Shown here: positions 1 through 6,480 of the stretch, piece after piece | Position numbering within the stretch: position 1 is the first letter of the stretch | How the letters are laid out: each line of letters starts with the position of its first letter | Origin: Propionibacteriaceae bacterium | GTDB lineage: Bacteria > Actinomycetota > Actinomycetes > Propionibacteriales > Propionibacteriaceae | Reading direction: 5' to 3' | DNA length: 13,453 bases | Assembly: GCA_031254155.1 (NCBI GenBank) | Contig: JAIRVA010000298.1 | Location: 1-13,453 of the forward strand | Translations under genes and position numbers: made by a program | The notes under the pieces: model-generated | Database searches by the model: none | Told to the model about the DNA's origin: nothing | What the model saw: only the letters and a program-made list of their open reading frames with translations

Positions 1-2
1 AG

Positions 3-860
3 GATCAGGTCGGGACGGCGGTGCTGTTTCTGGCCCCAGCTGTCCTGGTGCTGGGCGTGTTCGTCCTCTACCCGATCGTCTCGGGTGTCTACCTGTCTCT
101 GACTTCCTGGAACGGGTTCACCCCGGACAAGCCGTTTGTCGGACTGGCGAACTATCTGAGGCTGGCGAGGGACAGCGAGTTCTGGAACAGTCTCGTCGTC
201 ACTGCCCTCTACGCGGCCGGTGTATGCGCATTGTCGATCGCGTCGGGGCTTATCATCTCCTTGTTGCTGGACTCACCGATCCGGGCTCGCGGCCTGTACC
301 GATCGATCTATTTCTTGCCCGTTGTCACATCCTCGGTCGCGGCGGCGATCGTGTGGAAGTACCTACTTGACCCGGCTGGCTTCCTTAACACGCTGCTTGG
401 GCGTGTGGGCATCGTCGGCCCGAGCTGGCTGCAGAACCGCTGGCTCGCACTGGGGGCTCTGACCCTGCTCACCGTGTGGAAAAACCTGGGCTTCAACGCG
501 ATCCTGTACTTGACCGCTCTCCAGGCTCTGCCACAAAGCGTGTACGAAGCCGCCGCTCTGGACGGTGCGTCGTATTGGCGGCAGGTCCGCCACATCACTG
601 TCCCGCTGCTGGCCCCGATGACCTTTTTCGTCGTCGTTCAGGCGTTGATCACCTCCTTCCAGTCGTTTGACCTGCCGTACGTGCTGACGAACGGGGGTCC
701 GCGAGGCGGCACGGAGGTGCTGGGCATGCTGATGTACCGACACGCGTTCGGCACGGGTGAACTCGGTTACGGGACGGCGATCGCGTTGGTCACCCTCATC
801 CTCGTCCTCCTCGTCACGCTCGCGCAGTGGCGATTCACTGGTGCGAAGGGGGAGGACTGA
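3..860 (+). CDS. Carbohydrate ABC transporter permease, MalF-type (5' end outside window)
   Basis: Inner-membrane permease of a CUT1-class sugar ABC importer, the partner of the next gene. The reading frame is open to the left edge, so the true start is probably upstream. A GTG at 21 is the first in-window start, but it lacks a well-placed ribosome-binding site and begins directly in the first membrane segment (LFLAPAVLVLGVFVLYP). Counting from that GTG, several hydrophobic segments follow. The cytoplasmic EAA loop that contacts the ATPase is clear at about residues 176-200 (EAAALDGASYWRQV, then ITVPLLAP), with E176 and G182 in the conserved spacing. The C-terminal segment ends in a short basic tail. 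The stop overlaps the next ATG by one base (TGATG), so translation is probably coupled. CUT1 architecture and the adjacent alpha-glycosidase suggest a maltose or maltodextrin-like substrate; the exact sugar is inferred. Confidence 0.93.
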   Translation, partial: DQVGTAVLFLAPAVLVLGVFVLYPIVSGVYLSLTSWNGFTPDKPFVGLANYLRLARDSEFWNSLVVTALYAAGVCALSIASGLIISLLLDSPIRARGLYRSIYFLPVVTSSVAAAIVWKYLLDPAGFLNTLLGRVGIVGPSWLQNRWLALGALTLLTVWKNLGFNAILYLTALQALPQSVYEAAALDGASYWRQVRHITVPLLAPMTFFVVVQALITSFQSFDLPYVLTNGGPRGGTEVLGMLMYRHAFGTGELGYGTAIALVTLILVLLVTLAQWRFTGAKGED

Positions 861-1681
861 TGAAGACGACCCTCGCCGCCCGGGCCGCGCGGCATCTGGT
901 GCTGATCGTCGGTGCGGTCACGGTCGTCGTACCGTTTCTGTGGATGTTCACCACTTCGCTCCAAACCCGGGCAGAGACCTACACGAACACGTCCATCGTG
1001 CCCGTGTCGTGGCATTGGGAGAACTATCTCCGGGCTTGGCAAGCCGCCCCGTTCCCGCGGTACTACCTGAACTCGGTGGTCATGGCGGCCGGAATCGTCG
1101 CTGGCCATCTCGTTCTCGACGCTCTGGCCGCGTACGCGTTCGCCCGTCTGGTCTTCCCGTTCCGGAACGCGCTGTTCGTGATCCTCCTCGCGGCGCTGAT
1201 GGTACCCACGTTCGTGACTGTTATTCCCGCCTATTCCCTTGTGGCGTCGTTTGGCTGGATCGATACGCAGTGGGCCTTGATCGTACCCCGTCTGGCGGAT
1301 GTGTTCGGCATCGTCTTGTTACGCCAGTTTTTTGCCACGATCCCGCGGGAGCTTGACGAGGCGGCGCGGATTGACGGCTGTGGCCGGATCGGCACCTTCT
1401 TCCGCATCATCGTGCCGCTGTCCGCGCCCGCCTTCGCGACGCTCGGGATCTTCAGTTTCCTGTTCGCGTGGAACGACTTCTTGTGGCCCCTCCTCGTGAC
1501 CAACACCGATGAGAACCGCACGATCCAGATCGGCTTGTCGTCGTTCGTCGGACGGTACGGCACGTCGTGGAACTACCTGATGGCGGGTACGTTGACCGCG
1601 ACCCTCCCCGCGATCATCCTGTTCCTCTTCTTCCAGCGTGCCTTGGTACGCGGGATCGCCAACACCGGACTGAAAGACTGA
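860..1681 (+). CDS. Carbohydrate ABC transporter permease, MalG-type
   Basis: Second inner-membrane permease of the CUT1 sugar importer, 273 residues, usual for MalG proteins. The ATG at 860 is chosen because GGAGGA lies at 851-856 and because it overlaps the upstream stop; an in-frame ATG at 827 lies inside malF and is unlikely. The N-terminus is a short basic stretch followed by a membrane segment (LVLIVGAVTVVVPFLWMF). A periplasmic-type loop (TSLQTRAETY) and further hydrophobic segments follow. The EAA loop begins at residue 167 (EAARIDGCGRIGTFF, then IIVPLSAPAF). The FAWNDFLWPLL segment and a C-terminal GL(K)D-like tail are typical of MalG. The neighbouring GH13 enzyme suggests alpha-glucan oligosaccharides. 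No ATPase gene is seen in the window; many actinobacteria share an MsiK-type ATPase encoded elsewhere. Confidence 0.95.
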   Translation: MKTTLAARAARHLVLIVGAVTVVVPFLWMFTTSLQTRAETYTNTSIVPVSWHWENYLRAWQAAPFPRYYLNSVVMAAGIVAGHLVLDALAAYAFARLVFPFRNALFVILLAALMVPTFVTVIPAYSLVASFGWIDTQWALIVPRLADVFGIVLLRQFFATIPRELDEAARIDGCGRIGTFFRIIVPLSAPAFATLGIFSFLFAWNDFLWPLLVTNTDENRTIQIGLSSFVGRYGTSWNYLMAGTLTATLPAIILFLFFQRALVRGIANTGLKD

Positions 1682-1682
1682 C

Positions 1683-3050
1683 ATGACCACACCTGACTGG
1701 CTGGCCGACGCCGTTTTCTACCAGATCTTCCCCGACCGCTTCGCGAACGGTGATCCGGCGCTCAACCCCGTCGGCGTTGTGCCGTGGGATGCCGTGCCCA
1801 CGCGGGACAACTTCTTCGGTGGTGACCTCGCCGGCATCGCCGCCCATCTCGACCACCTCACCGACCTCGGCGTCAACGCGTTGTACCTGACGCCCGTCTT
1901 CGAAGCGGGCACGAACCACCGCTACGATGCGTGGGACTACTTCGCTATCGACCACCGGCTGGGGGACGGGGAGTCGTTTGAGGCCTTGCTCGCCGCTGCT
2001 CACGAGCGGGGTATCCGAGTCGTGCTCGACGCGGTACTCAACCACTGCGGTGACGGACACTGGGCGTTCCGGGACGTCGTCGCCCGCGAAGCTGGTTCAT
2101 CGTACGTGAACTGGTTCTTTGTCGAAGACTTCCCGGTCACGCTCGAGCCGAAGCCCAATTTCCGTACCTGCTCGGGGTGCCCGTACATGCCGAAGTGGAA
2201 CGTGTACAACCCCGCGGTGCGACGACACCATTACGATGTTGCCCGCTACTGGCTCGAACGGGGCATCGACGGGTGGCGTCTCGACGTGCCGTTTTTCGTC
2301 AACCGGCGTTTCTGGCGTGGTTTTCGTACCGTTGTGAAGCGCGCCAACCCGGACGCCTACATCGTCGCCGAGGAGTGGCAGGACCCCGGTAAATGGCTCG
2401 ACGGCGATACGGCCGATGGCACCATGAACTACACGCTCCGCGACCTCATTCTCCGGTTCACGGCCGACAACACCCTCGACGCGTACGGGTACGCCAGGAA
2501 GATGTCCAAACTCCTTGACCGAATACCAGCCGGGTGTCGTACGGGAATGCTCAACCTTCTCGGCAGCCACGACACCGAGCGCGCTCTCACGCGTCATCAC
2601 GGTGACCGGGACTCGCTCGCGCTCGCGTACGCACTGCTCTTCGTGTCGGCGGGGGCGCCTATGGTTTACTACGGCGATGAAGTCGGGCTTGAGGGTGGCA
2701 ACGACCCGCTGTGCCGAGGGGCAATGCCGTGGGACGAGACCAGGTGGGATGCTGGCATCTACGACCGCCTTCGTGCGCTAGTCCAGGTCCGTCGTGATAG
2801 CCCGGCCCTCCGGCGCGGGGAACAGACTACGGCTGCGTATGATGCTGACACGATTATCGTCACCCGGGCGCTCTCTGAGGTTCGAACGCTGGCGATCATC
2901 CATCGGGGCCACGGGGTGGAGGTCGACTTGGCGACGGTGCCAGGCTGGACCAGCGACGGGTGGAACACGCTGGTCGGTCCGCACGTTGTACAACGTGTCA
3001 TGTCACTCCCGGCCCGGGGTGTCTGTATACTCGAGAACCAACACACATAG
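1683..3050 (+). CDS. Cytoplasmic GH13 alpha-glycosidase (neopullulanase / cyclomaltodextrinase / maltogenic amylase type)
   Basis: Retaining alpha-glucan hydrolase, 455 residues, expected to cleave imported maltodextrins. All GH13 signatures are visible: FYQIFPDRFANGDP near the N-terminus, DAVLNHC (region I, about 115-121), GWRLD with the nucleophile D201, VAEEW with the likely acid/base E230, and GSHD with H296-D297 (region IV). The DRF and GSHDTER motifs resemble the neopullulanase/cyclomaltodextrinase subgroup. Typical members are near 580 residues and begin with a CBM34-like domain; here the barrel begins at once, so that domain is missing. There is no signal peptide, fitting an intracellular enzyme. 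The ATG lies one base after the malG stop with only a weak ribosome-binding site, so coupling is likely. Exact substrate (maltodextrin, cyclodextrin, pullulan pieces) cannot be told from sequence. Confidence 0.93.
   Translation: MTTPDWLADAVFYQIFPDRFANGDPALNPVGVVPWDAVPTRDNFFGGDLAGIAAHLDHLTDLGVNALYLTPVFEAGTNHRYDAWDYFAIDHRLGDGESFEALLAAAHERGIRVVLDAVLNHCGDGHWAFRDVVAREAGSSYVNWFFVEDFPVTLEPKPNFRTCSGCPYMPKWNVYNPAVRRHHYDVARYWLERGIDGWRLDVPFFVNRRFWRGFRTVVKRANPDAYIVAEEWQDPGKWLDGDTADGTMNYTLRDLILRFTADNTLDAYGYARKMSKLLDRIPAGCRTGMLNLLGSHDTERALTRHHGDRDSLALAYALLFVSAGAPMVYYGDEVGLEGGNDPLCRGAMPWDETRWDAGIYDRLRALVQVRRDSPALRRGEQTTAAYDADTIIVTRALSEVRTLAIIHRGHGVEVDLATVPGWTSDGWNTLVGPHVVQRVMSLPARGVCILENQHT
2982..2997. promoter_or_regulatory. 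Perfect 16-bp palindrome, candidate LacI-family operator
   Basis: CACGTTGTACAACGTG is its own reverse complement over all 16 bases. It lies within the last codons of the glycosidase gene, about 65 bp before the start of the LacI-type gene and 28 bp before a TATACT -10-like hexamer. LacI-family repressors bind even palindromes of this size and often regulate their own operon. The assignment to this regulator is inference; the centre (GTAC) is not the CpG centre most common in the family. No second copy was noticed in this window, but the operon's main promoter lies upstream of it. Confidence 0.5.
3026..3031 (+). promoter_or_regulatory. Candidate -10 element for the LacI-type regulator
   Basis: TATACT is a near-consensus sigma-70-type -10 hexamer directly preceded by TG. 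It lies 32 bp before the GTG start of the regulator and downstream of the 16-bp palindrome. No good -35 hexamer is seen at 16-18 bp. A transcript from here would begin near 3038 and carry the AGGAG at 3049-3053. Confidence 0.35.
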
Positions 3051-3062
3051 GAGAGCGACGAC

Positions 3063-4157
3063 GTGGCGAAGACTGTGAAGAAGCGAGTCACCATGCGGGA
3101 CGTGGCGGCGCAGGCTGGTGTGTCGCGGTCCACCGTCTCGCTCGCGTACAACGATCCGGCCCGCTTGGCAGAGGTGACCGTTCGCAAGGTTCTCCACACC
3201 GCTTCCGCGATGGGGTACGGTCATGAGCCTGTCGCACCGGCCCGGCGCGGGCGGGCAGCCAGGTGCCTGGGGCTTCTCCTGCCCCAGCAACTCGATCTCG
3301 CCCTTGAGAACCCGTACCTCACCCACCTTCTCCAAGGCATTGCCCAGGCCTGTGAAAGGGAGGGTTATGCACTGGTCCTCGTCCCCTACCCCCGGGACGA
3401 GCTGATCAGGGCCGTGCCTGACGCTCCCGTTGACGGGTACATCGTGATGGGGCTCGAACGTGGCCGTAGCGAGATCGAAGCCCTTCAGCAAGCGGGCATC
3501 CCCGTCGTCCTGCTTGACAGCGAACTCAGCGACAGTGTGCCGACGATCGACATTGATGAAACGAACGCCATGGAGGAAGTCACCAGGCACCTCCTTGACT
3601 ACGGCCACCGTCGCATCGCGATCGTGGCGTTCGAGACCGCGACCGAAGGGGGCTACCGCCAGTGGCGCGGCCCGGCGTACCGGCGCATAACCGGGGTCGC
3701 TGCCGCGCTGGCCAGTGTTGGTCTCACACCTGACAGTCCCGGTATTACTGTCACGGAGGTCCCCTGCACCCGTCGGGGCGGTGCCACCGCCTTCCGTGAC
3801 CTCTGGCAGCGAAACGAGCGGCCGACCGCGGTCATCACCTTGAGCGACATCATCGCGATCGGCCTCGTCATGGCCGCCCGCGAGGCGGGCGTCATCATTC
3901 CCGACGAACTCTCCGTGACCGGTTTCGACGACGTGGATGAGGCAGGTGACATCGGGGTTGGCCTCACGACTGTCCGGCAGCCCATCCGGGCCAAGGGTCG
4001 CCTTGCCGTCGAAGCCCTGGTTGACGAGATTCTCGGCGGTAGGCAGATGTGGCCAGGACGCCACACCCTCAGCACCACGGTGCTTCTTCGTGCGTCCACC
4101 GGTCCCGTGACGACCAGCGACACCATTCTGGACGCGGACATCGTGCGCGAGTTGTAG
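3063..4157 (+). CDS. LacI-family transcriptional regulator
   Basis: DNA-binding regulator, 364 residues, presumably controlling the sugar uptake and glycosidase operon it closes. The GTG start is supported by AGGAG at 3049-3053; an internal ATG at 3093 (MRDVAAQ) is a possible shorter start. The helix-turn-helix is at about residues 10-33 (TMRDVAAQAGVSRSTVSLAYN). The hinge (VAPARRGRAARCLG) lacks the usual leucine-containing ARSLRTGRT form, so minor-groove contact may differ. The rest is a periplasmic-binding-protein-like effector domain with typical stretches: DGYIVMG, GIPVVLLDSE, GHRRIAIVAFE, DIIAIGLVMAAREAGV, IPDELSVTGFDD and TTVRQPI. It starts 12 bases after the glycosidase stop. The effector is probably a malto-oligosaccharide (inference from neighbours). 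The gene could be read both from the operon and from its own promoter. Confidence 0.95.
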   Translation: MAKTVKKRVTMRDVAAQAGVSRSTVSLAYNDPARLAEVTVRKVLHTASAMGYGHEPVAPARRGRAARCLGLLLPQQLDLALENPYLTHLLQGIAQACEREGYALVLVPYPRDELIRAVPDAPVDGYIVMGLERGRSEIEALQQAGIPVVLLDSELSDSVPTIDIDETNAMEEVTRHLLDYGHRRIAIVAFETATEGGYRQWRGPAYRRITGVAAALASVGLTPDSPGITVTEVPCTRRGGATAFRDLWQRNERPTAVITLSDIIAIGLVMAAREAGVIIPDELSVTGFDDVDEAGDIGVGLTTVRQPIRAKGRLAVEALVDEILGGRQMWPGRHTLSTTVLLRASTGPVTTSDTILDADIVREL

Positions 4158-4170
4158 GCCCGAGTTGCTG

Positions 4171-4176
4171 TATTCT
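4171..4176 (+). promoter_or_regulatory. Candidate -10 element of the trigger factor promoter
   Basis: TATTCT lies in the 70-bp gap between the LacI-type gene and tig, and would set transcription starting near 4183, giving a leader of about 45 bases with the Shine-Dalgarno sequence at its end. The stretch at the 17-bp -35 position (GCGAGT, 4148-4153) is weak; TTGTAG at 4152-4157 is closer to consensus but only 13 bp away. Confidence 0.4.
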
Positions 4177-4216
4177 TGGGTGCGGTCACCGGACGGCGGC
4201 CCACACGCCAAGATTC

Positions 4217-4221
4217 AGGAG
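4217..4221 (+). promoter_or_regulatory. Ribosome-binding site fixing the TTG start of tig
   Basis: AGGAG lies six bases before TTG at 4228. The upstream in-frame ATG at 4165 has no comparable site and would add 21 residues not found in trigger factors, so this site decides the start. Confidence 0.8.
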
Positions 4222-4227
4222 TTCGTT

Positions 4228-5580
4228 TTGCCCAGCACAGTCGAAATGCTCAGTACCACCCGCGCCAAACTCACCATTGAGGTGCCCTTCTCCGAACTCA
4301 AACCGGCGATCAACAAGGCGTACCGCGATCTGTCCAACCAGGTGTCGATTCCCGGGTTCCGCAAAGGCCACGTACCGCCGGCGATGATCGACCAGCGGCT
4401 CGGCCGCGGGACTGTCCTCAGCGAGGCCGTCAACGCCATGCTGCCCGACATCTACGCCGAGGCCGTCGATGCCCACGAACTCACCCCCCTCGGCCAGCCC
4501 GCGGTCGAGATGACCAAGCTGGAGGACGGGGAGACCGCGGAATTCACCGCCGAGGTGGACATCGTACCGGCCTTTGACCTGCCTGATCTCGCGTCGCTCC
4601 AGGTCACTGTCGACGCGCTCGACGACGTGGACGCGGCGGTTGACGAGCGCGTCCACCTCCTGCAGGAACGTTTCGCGGAGGTCGCCCCGGTCGAGCGGGC
4701 AGCCGCCCCGGGCGACCAGGTCCACCTGAACCTGGTCGCCGCGCGCGACGGCGAACCGCTGGAGGACGCATCCGCCGACGGCATCACGTACGTGGTCGGG
4801 TCCGGCGGGATGCTGGAGGGGCTGGACGACGCCATCACGGGCTGTGTCGCTGGCGACGAACGGACCTTCACGTCCACCCTCGTGGGCGGGGGCCGCGAGG
4901 GCGAGGCCGCGGACATCACGGTCACCGTGACGGCAGTCGAGGAACGGACATTGCCGACGATCGACGATGAGTTCGCCGGACTCGTCTCGCAGTACGACAC
5001 CCTGGACGAGATGAAGGCCGACCTGCGGCAGGCGGTCGAGCGCCAGGCCGCCATGGGCCAGCTCAGCCAGGCGCGGGACCGCGTCATCGACAAGCTGATT
5101 GAGCTGACCCCCTTCGATCTGCCCGAAGCCGTCGTCGAGGCCGAGGTGGCCAACCGGACCTCCGGCCTGACCGAGCAACTGGCCGCGAGCGGACTGACGC
5201 TCGCCGATTACCTCGCCCGCGTGGGCGACCCGGACACCGCCACCGAGGAGGAGTTCTGGTCCGGGACGCGGTCCGCGGTCGAGAAGGGGATTCGGGCCGA
5301 GATCCTGCTCTCGCGCGCGACGCAGACGGTGAAGGTGACGGTCGACCCCCAGGATCTGACAAACCTGTTGTTCCAGAAGGCGCAGGAGAACGGAACCTCG
5401 CCCGAGCAGGAACTCCAGCACATGCAGTCGCACGACCACATGAACGAGTGGCTGGCGCAGATCCGCCAGTCGAAGGTCCTGGACCAGATCGTCGCGGGCG
5501 CCCAGGTCGTGGACACGCAGGGCCAGCGCATCCAGCCGGTCCGGACGCCGGCGGAAGACTCAGGACACGGTCGTCACTAA
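4228..5580 (+). CDS. tig: Trigger factor, ribosome-bound chaperone and peptidyl-prolyl isomerase
   Basis: Cytoplasmic chaperone that binds the ribosome exit tunnel and folds nascent chains; 450 residues, normal for the family. The start is a TTG with AGGAG six bases upstream, giving MPSTVEMLSTTRAKLTIEVPF. This aligns from residue 1 with the known actinobacterial start M(K/P)STVE.LS.TR. The N-terminal ribosome-docking domain carries the signature GFRKGHVP at residues 43-50. The FKBP-like isomerase domain spans about 145-245 (PGDQVHLNL, YVVGSGGMLEGLDDAI, GDERTFTSTL), and an alpha-helical substrate-binding domain runs to the end (DEFAGLVSQYDTLDEMKADLR onward). The acidic tail of many actinobacterial homologues is absent; the protein ends EDSGHGRH. 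The last codons coincide with one arm of a long inverted repeat, so the tail may have been reshaped by that element. The Clp genes follow after 266 bases. Confidence 0.97.
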   Translation: MPSTVEMLSTTRAKLTIEVPFSELKPAINKAYRDLSNQVSIPGFRKGHVPPAMIDQRLGRGTVLSEAVNAMLPDIYAEAVDAHELTPLGQPAVEMTKLEDGETAEFTAEVDIVPAFDLPDLASLQVTVDALDDVDAAVDERVHLLQERFAEVAPVERAAAPGDQVHLNLVAARDGEPLEDASADGITYVVGSGGMLEGLDDAITGCVAGDERTFTSTLVGGGREGEAADITVTVTAVEERTLPTIDDEFAGLVSQYDTLDEMKADLRQAVERQAAMGQLSQARDRVIDKLIELTPFDLPEAVVEAEVANRTSGLTEQLAASGLTLADYLARVGDPDTATEEEFWSGTRSAVEKGIRAEILLSRATQTVKVTVDPQDLTNLLFQKAQENGTSPEQELQHMQSHDHMNEWLAQIRQSKVLDQIVAGAQVVDTQGQRIQPVRTPAEDSGHGRH

Positions 5581-5732
5581 CTGTCGCGTGTCGCTTCCGG
5601 GATCGGGCGCCTGACCTCGTTGTCGGCCGCTCCGGCGTAGCTCTGCTACGCCTCCGGGCACTCCGCCTTCTCAGGCATCCCGCCCCGAAACCGCCACTTG
5701 CACCATTTGTTGACGACCGTGTCCTCACCCGC
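5551..5732. repeat. Long imperfect dyad over the tig stop and spacer (element A), MITE-like or structured RNA
   Basis: The outer arms AGGACACGGTCGTCA (5562-5576) and TGACGACCGTGTCCT (5711-5725) are perfect 15-bp reverse complements. A further GCGG/CCGC pair lies outside them (5551-5554 with 5729-5732). At the same centre, GGCGTAGC (5634-5641), loop TCT, and GCTACGCC (5645-5652) form an eight-base-pair stem. Between them GCCTGA (5609-5614) faces TCAGGC (5671-5676) and CGGG (5604-5607) faces CCCG (5679-5682). The segment therefore can fold as one long, interrupted hairpin of about 180 bases. The left arm includes the last codons of tig. No clear target-site duplication and no T-run after the hairpin were seen. 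It could be a decayed palindromic mobile element, a structured RNA, or transcript-end structure for tig. Confidence 0.6.
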
Positions 5733-5780
5733 GGCTTGAGACTCGGTCGTCGGCGGTGCCACGGCCCCACGGCCGTAATG

Positions 5781-5794
5781 TGCTGAGAGCGAAC
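5781..5794 (-). promoter_or_regulatory. Candidate ClgR binding site upstream of clpP1
   Basis: Read on the - strand this is GTTCGC-TCTCA-GCA. The ClgR motif described for actinobacterial clp promoters is GTTCGC-N5-GCG, so eight of nine fixed bases match. Its centre lies about 57 bp before the predicted transcription start at 5845, a position suited to an activator. ClgR activates clpP1clpP2 in Streptomyces, Corynebacterium and Mycobacterium; that it does so here is inferred from motif and place. Confidence 0.5.
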
Positions 5795-5832
5795 ACGCCC
5801 CGAGACGTCCGTGATTTGTCGGACCGCGCGGG

Positions 5833-5838
5833 TAACCT
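5833..5838 (+). promoter_or_regulatory. Candidate -10 element of the clpP1P2X promoter
   Basis: TAACCT fits the TAnnnT -10 form. The base seven positions after it, 5845, is the predicted start of transcription and lies two bases before the GTG at 5847. The -35 position (5810-5815) is poor, as expected for an activator-dependent promoter with an upstream ClgR-like site. Confidence 0.35.
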
Positions 5839-5846
5839 TCCTGAGC

Positions 5847-6470
5847 GTGAACGATTTGCCGATTATCAGCCCACGATTGGCGCTGCCGACGATGTCGGGC
5901 AATATGAATGACGCCGTCTACCAGGCCCTGCTCGCCAACCGCATCGTCTTCCTGGGCTCGGAGGTCCGCGACGAGAACGCCAACGCGATCTGCGCGCAGA
6001 TGCTCCTGCTCAACGCCGAAGACCCGGACAAGGACATCTACCTCTACATCAACTCCCCGGGCGGATCGGTCGACTCCGGCATGGCGATCTTTGACACCAT
6101 GCAGTGGATCTCGAACGATGTGGCCACCGTCGCCATCGGGCTCGCGGCGTCGATGAGCCAGTTCCTGCTCTCGGCGGGGACGAAGGGGAAGCGGTACGCG
6201 CTGCCGCACAGCCGGATCATGATGCACCAGCCCTCGGGCGGCCTCGGCGGCACGGCCTCGGACATCAAGATCCAGGCCGAGCAGTCGCTGCACATCAAGA
6301 AGACGATGGGCGAGCTCATCGCGGCGCACACCGGCCAGACCGTGGAGCAGATCGAGGCCGACTCCGACCGTGACCGCTGGTTCACCGCCGATGAGGCGCT
6401 GGCGTACGGTTTCATCGACCACGTCTTCGAGCGGGCCAGCCAGATCACCACCGAGTCCCCGAACAGCTGA
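5847..6470 (+). CDS. clpP1: ATP-dependent Clp protease proteolytic subunit 1
   Basis: Serine peptidase subunit that forms mixed ClpP1P2 barrels with the next gene product and degrades substrates fed by ClpX or ClpC; cytoplasmic. With the GTG at 5847 the protein is 207 residues. The catalytic triad is Ser102 (GLAASMSQF), His127 (MMHQP) and Asp176 (DRDRW), the same 25 and 49 residue spacings as E. coli ClpP. YINSPGGS at 67-74 is the conserved strand and oxyanion region. The closest textbook match is mycobacterial ClpP1 (FLGSEV, DRDRWFTADEAL). No start has a Shine-Dalgarno sequence. The GTG at 5847 is chosen because it leaves a pre-sequence like other ClpP1 proteins and sits at a predicted transcription start (leaderless). 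ATG at 5892 or 5904 would trim 15 or 19 residues; GTG at 5811 is possible but less likely. Ten bases separate it from clpP2. Confidence 0.94.
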   Translation: MNDLPIISPRLALPTMSGNMNDAVYQALLANRIVFLGSEVRDENANAICAQMLLLNAEDPDKDIYLYINSPGGSVDSGMAIFDTMQWISNDVATVAIGLAASMSQFLLSAGTKGKRYALPHSRIMMHQPSGGLGGTASDIKIQAEQSLHIKKTMGELIAAHTGQTVEQIEADSDRDRWFTADEALAYGFIDHVFERASQITTESPNS

Positions 6471-6480
6471 GGAGCAGGCC

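Noticed and set aside
3003..4211. 402-residue open frame on the - strand opposite the LacI-type gene
   Set aside because: Shadow of a well-supported regulator gene.
4186..5439. 417-residue open frame on the - strand opposite tig
   Set aside because: Trigger factor is unmistakable on the + strand; the opposite frame is low-complexity and lacks motifs.
5634..5652. Short hairpin as a simple intrinsic terminator for tig
   Set aside because: The 8-bp stem with 3-base loop has no T-run after it, and it is better explained as the apex of the larger dyad; a terminator role is not excluded.
5581..5846. tRNA or known small RNA gene in the tig-clpP1 spacer
   Set aside because: No GTTCGAATC-like T-arm, no CCA end and no cloverleaf could be drawn.
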